Origin: Siderastrea siderea
Taxonomy: Eukaryota > Cnidaria > Anthozoa > Scleractinia > Rhizangiidae
NCBI GenBank assembly: GCA_964030785.1
Contig: OZ034977.1
Coordinates: forward strand, 30,066,652-30,130,651
Direction of reading: 5' to 3'
DNA: 64,000 nucleotides
Shown here: piece after piece, positions 1 through 11,791 of the stretch
Layout: the number at the start of each line of letters is the position of its first letter
Numbering within the stretch: the first letter of the stretch is position 1
Notes under the pieces: model-generated
Seen by the model: only the letters and a program-made list of their open reading frames with translations
Told to the model about the DNA's origin: nothing
The model's database searches: none
Position numbers and translations under genes: made by a program

Positions 1-790
1 GAACACTAGCCTGGATTGTGAGAAAATGTAACAACTCTAAGATATAGGCATATAGCTAATCATTGAAATGTCTAAGAAATGCGAAAACAACTCATGAATA
101 AAAAAAAAAACATGCAGCAGGATTATGAGTTTTCTTTCATGTCGTTCATCAACGAAATATAATACACATGGGATCATTCTTGACTTCACAGTACGTGTAG
201 CTCTAGTTTAATCATGGGGTGGGGTGGTAGTAGGATTTTGGTACGAAACCAACTTAAAATACCTGATCCCCCTCAAGCAATGGTCAAATTTTTTCGCACC
301 CTCCCAATAACATTGTAATGTGGTGTGGGGAAACTGCAACAAAGGCCTTTCTGAAAAGCTTCCAAATCGTAGCGGTCTGCATTTTGATGTCTGCTAGTTA
401 GGATGGTAATTTGACCGATTTGTTCCGGGCAGTAAGGTGGTGCAAACTCTGTCATCAAAGATTAGAAAAAGAATCTATTATGATGTATAAAACCTTACAA
501 GGGATGACACTAGAATATATAAATCAAGTTTTGTTTTTCACCACAACCACCCGTCCAGTTCATTATAGTAAAAGACGGCCTCGTTTCGCAGGGGGCCATC
601 TTAAAAAAAGAGACATAAAAGAGTTCAATTTTGACACATCACATATCTTTCTTTCTTAGCCGTTTCGTTAAACGTGAAATTAAGTAAGCCCCCCTCCCCC
701 CCCAAAAAAACCCCTCCGCCCTCCCCCGTCAGGGGCGACAAATAATGACCGGTCTAAAACAAAGCTTCTCTGAGGCAGTTTTGTTACCCT
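1..790. other. No gene recognised
   Basis: Only short open frames occur here and none has recognisable protein features. The stretch 680-735 is a C-rich, low-complexity tract. I see no tRNA, no splice-site-bounded exon and no clear terminal repeats. Confidence 0.5.
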
Positions 791-825
791 TGGGACCGCA
801 ATGGCTCTCTCTCGGCACGCTTGGC

Positions 826-886
826 GAGAAGACTTGTCGGCCGAGAGAAGACCTTGTCGGCCGAGAGAAGACTTGTCGGCCGAAGG
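826..886. repeat. Short tandem repeat, ~20 bp unit
   Basis: About three head-to-tail copies of a ~20 bp unit reading roughly GAGAGAAGACTTGTCGGCC. Copies differ by one or two bases. It is a simple minisatellite; no function is visible. Confidence 0.75.
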
Positions 887-930
887 TCGGCAACGAGCGG
901 CAAAATGTAAAAAACGTAAGAGGCGTGTAA

Positions 931-1394
931 TGCGCCAATCAATTCGAAATTTCAACATCCCCCCCCGGACATACCCCGGGCATTTGACTGTGCATCGTGC
1001 CCAGGGAGGGGGGAATTTGAACGTTGCGTTGAAAGGGTGGGGAATTTGAACCGGATTTATCTCTTGTTCTGACGTAATACCCCCGAGAGTTTTCTCAGTT
1101 TTTGCAGGGTATGACGGATTTCCAAGATAGAATTTCGCCTTTGTTAGTTAATAACTCTTTCAAAAGAAGTTTGAAGGTGTCATTACGGCATATTTCACTC
1201 TGAAAAGCGTGAACAGTGTTTGATTGAAGACGAAAATTGTCTTTGAGGAGAGTTATTTCAGTACTAGTTGGTGGGGCATTTGAACGGCTTTTTTGCCCCG
1301 AGGGGAGGGAATTTGAACAAGCCAATCTTCAAAAGTTCAAATGCCCGGGAGGTTGCCCGGGGGGGGATGTTGAACTTTCGAATTGATCGGCGCA
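931..1394. mobile_element. MITE with TAA target duplication (PIF/Harbinger-like)
   Basis: The ends form a long inverted repeat starting TGCGCCAATCAATTCGAAA on the left, with its near-exact reverse complement on the right, followed inward by a C8/G8 tract in each arm. TAA occurs directly outside both ends (928-930 and 1395-1397). A TAA/TTA duplication is typical of PIF/Harbinger. There is no transposase, so it is non-autonomous. Confidence 0.7.
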
Positions 1395-1406
1395 TAATAT
1401 GGGTGA

Positions 1407-1560
1407 TGTAGCAGCTCTCGCAAGGTCTCACATGAATGGCTCGCTACCCTTCGAGAAAACAATAGAACAAACAATATGAACAATACCCCTAGCCCCAAAC
1501 ACAATAGCAGCTGCTACACTAGAGGACCACTAGAATTACAAGCTTACGAGAGCTGCTACA
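1407..1560. mobile_element. Small inverted-repeat element (MITE)
   Basis: TGTAGCAGCTCTCGCAAG at the left end is matched by its reverse complement, with one mismatch, at the right end. The 154 bp element has no coding capacity. No target duplication is certain and the superfamily is unknown. Confidence 0.55.
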
Positions 1561-1622
1561 GTACTGGATAATATGACCGCGAGAAAGCCTCTGGCACCCA
1601 GGGTAGCAGTTTTGCGCTTACC

Positions 1623-4600
1623 TGCAGAATACCCCGCCCAGGGGGGGCTGGCAGCTACCTTTGATCTTGCCGCTTTTGGCCTCTACATGATTGCCCCAGT
1701 AAAGAAATCTGTCAATCATTCGAAAACTCTAACGAGCATGCGCGAAATGTAACGAATTCTCGCGCGAACTACTCGTGAATATGTGTTTTTTGTTCGTGGT
1801 GACTCGATTGTGGAAAAGGAATTCGTTTTTTGTTATTGTTTATTTGCTGTTAGTATTTTTGGCGACAGTACAGCGTTTGGGCACCACATTTCTCTAAATT
1901 CTGGATCTGTGTACAGTCCTGCTGTGTACTATGTCAAGAACATGAGCGTGATGGTTGTGTTACGAAAACATAAACGTTCGCGGTGTCATCAGCCACTTGA
2001 CCTGGGAAATGGCTTTAAAGTTGCAGCTTTCGACCTTCCATTTCGATCCATTTCTGTTTCTGAGACCATCAAAATCGATGGAATGAAGGACCAGCTTTAT
2101 TTTAGGTTAGTAGAGCAGTCAATATTGAATATGCAAGTGACAAGTTTCGGCCTGAGATTTTCCCAGTTGAGTGTTGAACCGAACTACGCTATAGATTTAT
2201 AAGAATCTTTTTACTGTGGAAACTGTGGAATCGTCCAGCCAACAAAGCGAAAAGAGGAGATTTCGATTGCGAGTCTTCTTTAAGTCTCTTTCACAATGAA
2301 GACACAAAGTCGAATGCGAAGGCTTAGAATGTATTAAAAATGGGCTTGAACTTTCACATGCACTTGTCTCAAGTTTTTTGCGTCTTATTTACAGCTGTAA
2401 GCGTAATTACGTGTAAAACACCACGTTTATTTTATGGAATTCTTCTTTGTTATGCTTGAGTGTTTCTTGGCGGCAGTTTCTGCAAATATATTGGTTGGTT
2501 GCAGTTACAAGACAAATAAGAACGTTTGAGATGATAGAATTTTGCAACTGGAAAGGATAGCTTATAAAGGACAACCAACAAAAAAGAAGAATGCTTAACC
2601 TTACAAACAGAGCTGTCTGAGGCTAGGTTTGCTTGTTTTGATAAGACAACTTAAAAAATTGGCAAAGTAAATACACCTAGGTCTAGGAAAACTCCCTAGT
2701 TCCATATATTGTGTTGACATGCTAAGTTTGATTCAGTGGAAAATGCAATGAACTATCACATTTCCAAGCATTTTCCCACATTACGAATGCAACTGTCCAA
2801 TGAGAAGGTTTATAAACATTTGCTAGGGTAATCTGAAAAGATTGAGGGATTTGCAATGATATGATTTTTTGTCTTTTGCCTGAAGCCTGTACAAGAAGCT
2901 TAATTCAAAGGAAAGACATTCAGGCCCATTTTTCTTAAGTGTCAGTGAAAAATTTGTAGTTTGAGTTCAGTAACACCAGGTGAACTATGCAATAATGGAG
3001 TATTAGACAATGCAAAAGTTCTAAACTGTCCCTTCTGTTAAAAGAGCAATTGATTTCTGCTCACACCCTTTCAGACATTTGTACTTCTGATGAGGAAACA
3101 GTTCCAATTGCCAAGGAGAATTCAGTTTTTTTGAAGATTGATACATATGAAATAAATCAGGTTTGAACTGCCTGATGTAACAAATGTGGCCATAAAGGGC
3201 TTGCAGTTTTTAAATGTTTTCAACTTGAGAAGTTGAAAAGGCAAATTTGATCCTGGTCAAGACTGAACTTTTTCAAGTTTGCTTTTTCAACTGCTCAAGT
3301 TGAATGCATTTAACTGTGAGGATCATTATTTCAGAACTGTTACCGATAAGGTAGGGGAAAACAGGTCAAAACAGTGTTGTATTGCTGGGTGTCAAAACGA
3401 GGCTGGCATGCATTCAGTAACAGTTTATGAAAATGTGAAATAACCCCAGAATGGCTGATCAACCATGGTTGCTCTAAGTGTGCAACAGTCCTTTTGAAGT
3501 GTTTCAGAAAATTAAGAATTAACATAGCTGTCCATATATATGTCATCAGTCAAAGTCCCAGTACAACCAAAACCTTTGCCCAAAACATATTTATCAACAT
3601 GCATCTTGGATAACCAACGTCTGCCAGATCCAAAGTGATGGTGTGTTTGCCAGAGTATCTTTACTTTACAGACTGTCGGAACCATTGCAAACTCCACCCC
3701 CAAATGATTGTTTTGTTTGCAAAAGCTGTTCAACATCAATTGCACTGTCAAGAAAAATTCAAGTCCCTTCAGAATTCAAATGCCAATTTTCCACAAACCC
3801 ATTCATGGTGAAATATATGAAGCCAAGGTCACCAAGTAAATATGTGAGATGACTGTTTAAAGTATTGCTGTCAGTTGAGCAACCTGGCCCGTTTAAGTTT
3901 CAGTTCTCACCCCAGAGGTGTGATAGACAAAATCTAAATGAAAAATTATTTCTCCTTTTTCTCCAAAATAATGAGCTTTATTATCAGGTATACCTACCCA
4001 CTGTAGGCAATATCTTTGACTCACGTGGCGAAGTCAAAGAGCAAAGTGTTGTAAAAATCACCTCTCAGCTTTTCACCATTTAAGGATTCTAGAGAGCTGT
4101 ATATGAAAATATCTCTTGTGGACTGTACGGTAGTAACATAACTTGGGCAAAACAGAAAATAATTTGGATCAACAAAACCTACACAGTTAATTGTTGACTC
4201 CTCCTGGGTAGTACCTATAAAGAAAGAAAAATCTACAGTGTATGTAAATGAAACAAGGACAAAGTCTCGAGCGACAATTCTTAGTGAAAGAGGAGAGCGA
4301 ATCTGGCCGCTGTGAAATGTGTCAGAAAATGCTTCAAAACTCGTAAAATCAGTACCACGAAAAGCAGAAAGGGCAACCAAATCAGATAGAAACAAAGGTA
4401 AAAAAAAGCGATCGAAACCTTCCCTTGAAGGTTTAAATTTGGAATAACAGAAATAATGCTGAACCAACACAAACGCGCGTACACCAAATAACGGCTAATT
4501 CGGCTAATTCTCCTTCCTCGCCACCGCCATGTTTGTTTGGGATAAAATTAGTACACAGTCCTACTCGGCCAAATTTCTTTACTGGGGCGATCATGTAAAC

Positions 4601-4728
4601 TCGGTTCCAGACTTCGCTGCCAGCCCCCCCTGTTTCCATCTCATTGAATAACAAAAGTGCCTATTGTGTTATGCCTCGTTCTTCAAAGCGTTCCGACACA
4701 TGTAAATGAAGTGACCGGGTATTCTGCA
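1623..4728. mobile_element. Putative ~3.1 kb DNA transposon with inverted ends
   Basis: TGCAGAATACCC near 1623 is answered by its reverse complement at 4717-4728. Inside this, 1645-1715 and 4558-4632 are inverted copies of each other, including ATGATTGCCCCAGTAAAGAA and its near-identical partner. The internal ~2.8 kb is long enough for a transposase but holds only short open frames, the longest being 139 codons, so any transposase is decayed or split by introns. No target duplication was found. The right end lies 190 bp upstream of the GST start codon, so it may contribute to that promoter. Confidence 0.5.
1783..2202 (+). CDS. Unrecognised 139-codon open frame inside the 3.1 kb transposon
   Basis: An open frame from ATG to TAA just inside the left arm of the putative transposon. 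The first ~35 residues are hydrophobic and the rest is of mixed composition. No zinc finger, DDE triad or THAP pattern is seen in it. It could be an exon of a decayed element-encoded protein or simply a chance frame. The position inside inverted ends is the only support for it being coding. Confidence 0.15.
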   Translation: MFFVRGDSIVEKEFVFCYCLFAVSIFGDSTAFGHHISLNSGSVYSPAVYYVKNMSVMVVLRKHKRSRCHQPLDLGNGFKVAAFDLPFRSISVSETIKIDGMKDQLYFRLVEQSILNMQVTSFGLRFSQLSVEPNYAIDL

Positions 4729-4918
4729 ATTGCTCCCAGTTTTGTCTTATTGTGTTTCGGGTGGGGGAAGGGATTGTCTAGGGAGGGGTGGGGTATGCTC
4801 GGTTAGACTGGAACCCGACAGAGTATCAGACTGCCAGACACAGGAAAGAGTGCGGGAGGTACGCGAGTTTCATCGGAGAAGTATTAAATTTGGCAATTTT
4901 CTCTAGGAAGCAGTCACA
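4729..4918 (+). promoter_or_regulatory. Presumed GST promoter and 5' UTR
   Basis: The 190 bp between the transposon end and the GST start codon must hold the core promoter or the 5' UTR, unless an upstream non-coding exon exists. No clear TATA box is seen. The start codon context is CACAATGG, with purine at -3 and G at +4, which suits initiation. Confidence 0.35.
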
Positions 4919-7900
4919 ATGGCTCCGATTCTTGGATATTGGGATATTCGTGGGGTAAACTTTAACTTTTCCGTTTGTAGGGCCAATAACCGTGGTCTTC
5001 TTAACCGTGAAACTGACTTTCCACGTGTGTGATTGCTAAATTAATTTCCCCTTATGAGCCTAATTTGCATAAACTCCATGTTCAGCTTGCAGAACCCATT
5101 CGTCTCTTACTCAACTACACTGGAACAGAGTTCAAAGATGAGCGATATGAGGCTGGCGACGGTAAGATGTTTTCCTAATTTTTGTTCAACACAAGGTAGA
5201 TATATTGATTGAGCCTATATTATATAATTATGCAGTCCACCAGAACAGTCCTAGTCAATTCAATTACGTAAGCGTTAAACTTTTCGAAAAATTGGGACTC
5301 TGTCTTCATGAAAGAGCGCTGTATACGTGTAATGCACGCTGTTTTTTTAAAATTGCATCTTAGAATACTGACAGTAGTGCTGCTGGGTCAGTCGGGAAGT
5401 GAACACAGGAGTTGATAAGTTTGCCAATCTCACCTCATTGGACTCAGTTGATAAATCCAAATTTTGTGTCTCCTCCTAAAAACTCTGAAAAACTGGGGAT
5501 TTAATTCGAGGGTTGGTTCTGCAGTTGTGTTTTTCAGTTGCTCGAAGGGGGGCTATACCCGAGGGAGCCATCTTCGTGAAAAGCCAAGGGTGCCTTTTTC
5601 AAACTCTCACTATAAAAAGAGATAAAGTAGTATATATGCTAAAGGGTAAGGGTTGAACAGCCTTATGTGCCTTCTGGTGCAACTGAAAGAGATGATGATG
5701 AGAAAGAGATGATGTAAGGGGTAATGAGCCTAGGGGTGGGGCCTCCCCATATAAAACTTCATAAATTAATCCCCCCACCCCCCCCCACCCCCCAAGGGTA
5801 AGTTAACAAAAAACAACAGCATAGACTATTAGTTTTGCCAGTGTTTTGTAAAGAAGCATTTTCATGCATTTATTTCTTTAGAAAATGCAACACTATTATG
5901 CCAGGTGGATTGTCAAGTACTCCAGCTCATACTTCATCAGAATTGTTGTTAACTCTTGATCTGACAATTACAAAAATCTAGTTTTAAGAAAATTATTCAA
6001 AATCCAGATTATAAGAAAGAGAGTAGCCTATTGGTTTTCACTGTCAGGCCATAAAATATTAAAAAATCAAAACCAGTTTATGAAGGAAGCCAAAAATTTA
6101 TTTGTAATTTGTTATAAGAGATTGACAAATGAAACAACATCACCAAGTCTCAAATCTGTGTGGTATTCCGTTGTTGATCGAGTCATTTGCCAAAATGTTC
6201 AACTGAAATTTGTAGAGCTCAGTATGGAAACGCCATGTTGATGTCCCTCGGAGGGGCACAACATGGCACAAGGAGGTTCATTTCTTGTATAAGTACAGAC
6301 ATGTTTGTCACAGACACTTAATGTTGGTGTCATGAAGGTGAAAAGCTAGAAATCCCAAATCCTGTATTTTCTAAACGAAAGGCACTTCCAGGCTGGAAAC
6401 TTGTGAAATGGTATATTTTTAAGCCACCTTCAACCTGGTGGGGATATAAAACCAGAAGACCTTGCGACCTAATTTATTATTTTAGAATTTGATGATGTCA
6501 CATGAGAACCAGTAATATGAAAAGTCTGCATTGCCATCAAGTCCAATCCCCCACGTCTTCTCAGACATACTGTACCCTGGGCTCTTTCTTCCATCCCCCA
6601 CCTGACTTATTTTGGTTTACATTTCTTACTGGCTTTGAATGTGATCATGCATCCTCTTTTTTAACTAGTAAAACTCTTTGGAGTTAATTAAGCTCTTTTG
6701 GCAGGTTGCAAATGTCGAAGTTAAAAGACTTCAGTACAGCTGAGGTTGTCATGCAGTTACCAGGGCAGGGCCCGGTTGTTCAAAGCAGGATTAAGCTAAC
6801 CCAGGATAAGTGTCAATTTTTAATCCAGTCACATAGCCTAGGCGGGGATGAGGATTTCTGCAAATCCTTTTTGCGCTTCATTTTGCCTTTACTTTCTTTG
6901 AAATGGCCAGTTAAAAGTAGCTTAAGTTTGAAAATTCTATTCAACAAGAAAAATAGGAAACTTAGTTAACTTTTAATCCCAGGTTAGTGTTAACCGGCTT
7001 TCGAACAACCTAGCCCAGAAGAAGAACATGAAAAATAGCCTGAATTTCAGCCGTCTCCTCTGGTCGCTCACTCCCGAGAGAGACGTCTGAATCAACGAGC
7101 CGCTAATGCCGTCCAGTGACATCACTGTCCAAAAACCAGACAGCGGTGTTGGTTGGTTGATTCTCAATTATATACATAAATTATGTCATTAATTATTCAA
7201 AGTGCGAGGAATGTTTACAAAATGGTGTTTACGGGGATTCCACTTTGTGCGAAGGCTTTCAAAGAAGCGGTATCAAATGTTTGTGCAATGTTGGGGTTAA
7301 CTAAGTTATACCCCAAACAGGAAAACGCTCTCTTTCACTTCCTGTTGAGGGAAAATGTTTTCGTTAATCTTCCGACGAGCTATGGGAGCTAAATTTTCCA
7401 GATTGCACCACTTGTTGCAAGTGAACTCTCCAAATCGTGTAGACAGTTTGAAGTACACTGTGTCATTATTGTTATTTCTCCCTTGGTTGCTCTCATGAAT
7501 GGCCAAGTTGCTTCTCTTCAGAAGTGCAATATTGCAGCAACTTCTGTTTTTTCAGAACAAGGTGCGGAGGTTCTGAACGAATAATAGTTGCGGTGAAAGA
7601 CATAACACATAAACAAAACAAAAGGTACTTGACCCTCGCCATCGAGCAACAGGCGTGCGTCTATCATCGACTCGAGGGTGGCAAAAGCTGAATTTTTCGC
7701 GGGAACAGAAATAATTTGCATAAATTAACATTGATTTGCCATTACGTCACTTGACGGCATTAGCGGCTCATTGATTCAGACGTCTCTCTCAGGAGTGAGC
7801 GACCCGAGGAGACGGATGAAATTCAGGCTACATGAAAAATAGAAACCAACAAAGTGGATCATAATCCACCAGTCATGATAAACTAACATGGCCTATTGAC

Positions 7901-9025
7901 CCCTTTAAACTACACTTCTTTGCTTTCTATTTAAAGTGCTTTTCTTTAAATATTCACTAAAATTCAACTTGAAGTAAATGAAACAAGAAAATTAAGCCCT
8001 TTACCCCAAGGGACTACAAAGAAAATAAATGTCAGAGTCTGACTCAAGAAACACTGCAGCCCTGATTTTTCTTGTAACTACATAACACTGGCTCTATCAG
8101 TTCAATAATATTTAAAAATGAATGCTTTTCATTTTATTTTAGCTCCAGATTACAACTTGGATTGTTGGTTTTCAGTTAAATTCACACTGGGACTGGATTT
8201 TCCAAATGTAAGTGCCTTAAAATTCATGAGAGGCTGTACTGGAACTTTTAAAAATAGTTTTTGTAAATGTGGGAAATGAGATTTTGATCACAATCAGAAA
8301 CCAATAATCATTGAAAAAAGTTATCCCCAGGTGAGTTATCCCCTGGGAATTCTAGCTGTGTACATGCAAGGGATATAGAGTGTAGTACTTCATCCTTTAT
8401 CCCCCATTCCTGTCCCATTCCCAAAACCAGCCACTGCTGCTTTGCTTTTTGCTAATTAAATATGAAATGACATTCCCCATTTTTGAGCAATATTTCTGGA
8501 ATCCTACGTCTACCTCTTCACACTGTCTGAGTCACAGCCCCCCCCCCCCACCCCAGTTTTCCATGTTCTTTTCTTCTGTATTCCAACCCTTTCCTGTTCT
8601 CCTTCTCTTTCAGAATGTTCCCGTCCCATCCCCCTTACTGTATTTAACAGGCTTTTGTCTGGAACTCACCAAATACTGAACAAAAACACAGAATCCACAC
8701 AAGTCTTGTGGTTTTAATCCAGTGTCTGCATCACTGCTTTAGAAACCCTAAATAATGTAAAGGAGTTCTTAAACCTTTTAATTAATGCTGAAGATGAAAG
8801 TTAATTCTGCATTTGACATTCTGCATAGAGCTCCTGTCATCATGATGTGCATTCCACCATTGATACTAGCTATTTTGGACTAAAGGACCAGCTGTCTCCT
8901 TACTGACTTTTCTTTATTTGTCTTTATTTTAAAGCTTCCTTATTTTATTGATGGAGATGTCAAAATTTCCCAGAGTAATGCAGTAAGTGATTTCGCTTGC
9001 TTTTTTCTTCTATCACTGCCTTATA

Positions 9026-9056
<31 letters not shown>

Positions 9057-11742
9057 TTTTTGCCTCTTATAGTATTCTGAACTTTAGAGTCCTCTATCAA
9101 AAGGGGCTTTAAAATTACCACAAAATTCAGATAATGTAGGCTAATATTAGGGGTGGGGGTTGGGGATTGGTATTATTGGGACTTTGTAAGCTTTTGCACT
9201 TTTTTTTCACACTTTTGCATCTTTCATTTAAAATTAAATGCGCATCCCAAAAAGTGACTGAAAACTGCATGACTGCGAATTTTATTCCTCAGTTAGGCTT
9301 GGTGGGAGAACTTAAATTTGCAACAGATGCTCTGTTGTTTTGGTCAGCCATTTTGTTATTGCCAAGTGATGACAACTTTTTTAGTCTGCTCATTCTGTTC
9401 ATTCTGCTCAAAATAGCAGAATGCATGGAATGGCAAAAACTGTCATTCTGGTGATTCCGGAATGACAGCAGATAATAAAAAAAATGTGCCAAAAAGCCAT
9501 TCCAACTATTCTCATTCCAGAATTCTGACTGTTTTCATTCCAGAATGGTTCCCAATCAAATACAGGCAATTCCAAAATATTCTCACTTTACACCAGCTTC
9601 CTCTTTTGCAATTCTGAGATATTCTCACTTCTCTCCATCCCCTGTTGTTCTGGGTCACACCTTGAACCTTTAAGCCCTAAACAGTGATGAAAATGAAATT
9701 TCTCTTTACATTATCACAACTTGCTCAAACAATCAAGTGATGAGAATAATGCAAGTGATCACCAAGGATGAGAGGTCTTGATATTTTAAATTCTCCTTAC
9801 TAGTTCCATATGAAATGTATGGAGAACAGTACAGAGAATATGCATTTTTATATCAGCGCTTAAAGGGTTAAACAAAGTTCTGGATCTGCCTCTGTAGATT
9901 GCACTTTTTTTTTCAACTGAGATTGTGTACTGTGCTTATATGTACCGTACAAATTGTATGCTATTTAATTCAAGCTATAGTATTTGTTTGGGTATTCCTG
10001 GAACCTCCAGTGTTATTTGATTTTCATTCTATTCTGTTGACAGTGATATTGAAAATACAGTAGAGTCTGGTAAACAGTTTACCCCTCCCCCTCCCCTCTA
10101 AACTCTCCTCTTCCTAATTGTAAATTATATTAATTGTTTATTATAATCTAATTCCTGGAAACCCTTGAAACTCTGTTAAGTTGAATCAGTTGTTGGGTCT
10201 TGTTTTCCTGTTTGTGAGAACTGCAGAAAAAAGAATTACATCTTGTAACAAATTGAGCCTCACGCTCTTCTTTCCCAAGTCACTCCCCCTCTCCCCCTAA
10301 TGTCAAAATTGCTCAATTGCAGCTATTAACCTTGTGCAGAAGCCAAAGTACATTAACTTTAATTAGCACTGTCGCTAACTTTAAACTTTGCAGATAATGC
10401 GTCACATTGCAAGATTGCATGACTTGTGTAAGTGTGAAATTAAAGTGTTGTTTTTTTATCTACTTCGTTATATTTTATTTTGTCTATTTACTTATTATCA
10501 CATGTAAATCTCATTTTTTTATTTTTTTTTTATTTGTATGTGTCCTGAAGAAAATTAAGTGAACTTAGTGTTAATTTTTCTTTATGTTAATTATCAATTT
10601 CAAGGCGGCTCCACTGAAGGGGAGAAAATTAGGGTGGATGTTGCAGAAAACCAGGTTTGCTTGAAAAATAAAGTTTTGTTTTTGTTTTTCCCTTTTTCGT
10701 ATGTTTTGTAGAAAGGTCTCCAAAGTTAACCATTTTTCAGAGAATGTAAAAGCTAGTCTGAAACTTGCAGCTTTTGTCCAGTTTCACATATTCTGTGATG
10801 TGAACAGTTTTTGTAGATAACCAGAATTGGAAAAGTTTTAATAAAAATTTTATTTGAATTGCTTAAATTGAAAGAAACTTCTTAAGGTGCATTTTTGGTG
10901 TCGTGCGCTTTCATACCATGTTATAAAATTTTATCTGTTTGTATAAACTGTTATAAATCACTGAAACTGTCTATAATATACAGTCGTTTTTGTCTTTATA
11001 CAGTCATGTAGTTTTCTTCACCATGTTCTTTCTCTTATTTACTGTGACTTCAGCTTTTAGCAACCAGCCCTAGACACAGGAACCAGGAAGTGCAGCAATG
11101 TCTTACAAACTAAAGAATAATTGCTTGTCCTTTTCGATTAGCTTATATAATTAATAGTTTCATTTTGCCTTCACTTACAGCTCGCAGATTGGCGCAAGAA
11201 TTTTACTAATCTGTGTTATAACCCCAACTTTGTAAGTGCTCCACAAGTAGTGCTAGGAGATTAAGATAAAGGATTTTAGAAAAGATTAATCAGATAGCTT
11301 CGTTTTGCTTAAATAATAATTTGAATCAAATACATTTTACTACGCAAGACATAGAGAAAGCACTAATTTGTGCACAAAGCAAACTGATTTATTGTGCTGG
11401 GAAAAGGTAACATATAAATTACATTTTAAATGGTTTATATGTCACAGTTTTCTCTTCTGTCGCAATGCTTGCAAAATTTGTAACCAGTTGTCGTCGTGTC
11501 TACCTCTCTTCACAATTAATATCATTGAAGGCTGTCCCGAAATTCTGTTACCTGGAGGCGTACTGTTTGTTGACTGATATGTTGACATTGAGTTTACTGT
11601 GCGGATTGCTAATAAAAGCCTCGTGTGCTTTTGGCTACTGGCAAATTGAGAGTTAGAATAAATTATACATGGAACAGTCACACAACATTTGTCTTGCTTA
11701 ACCGCAAAATGTTTGACTCAGTGTTGTGTTTGATGCGCAGAC

Positions 11743-11791
<49 letters not shown>

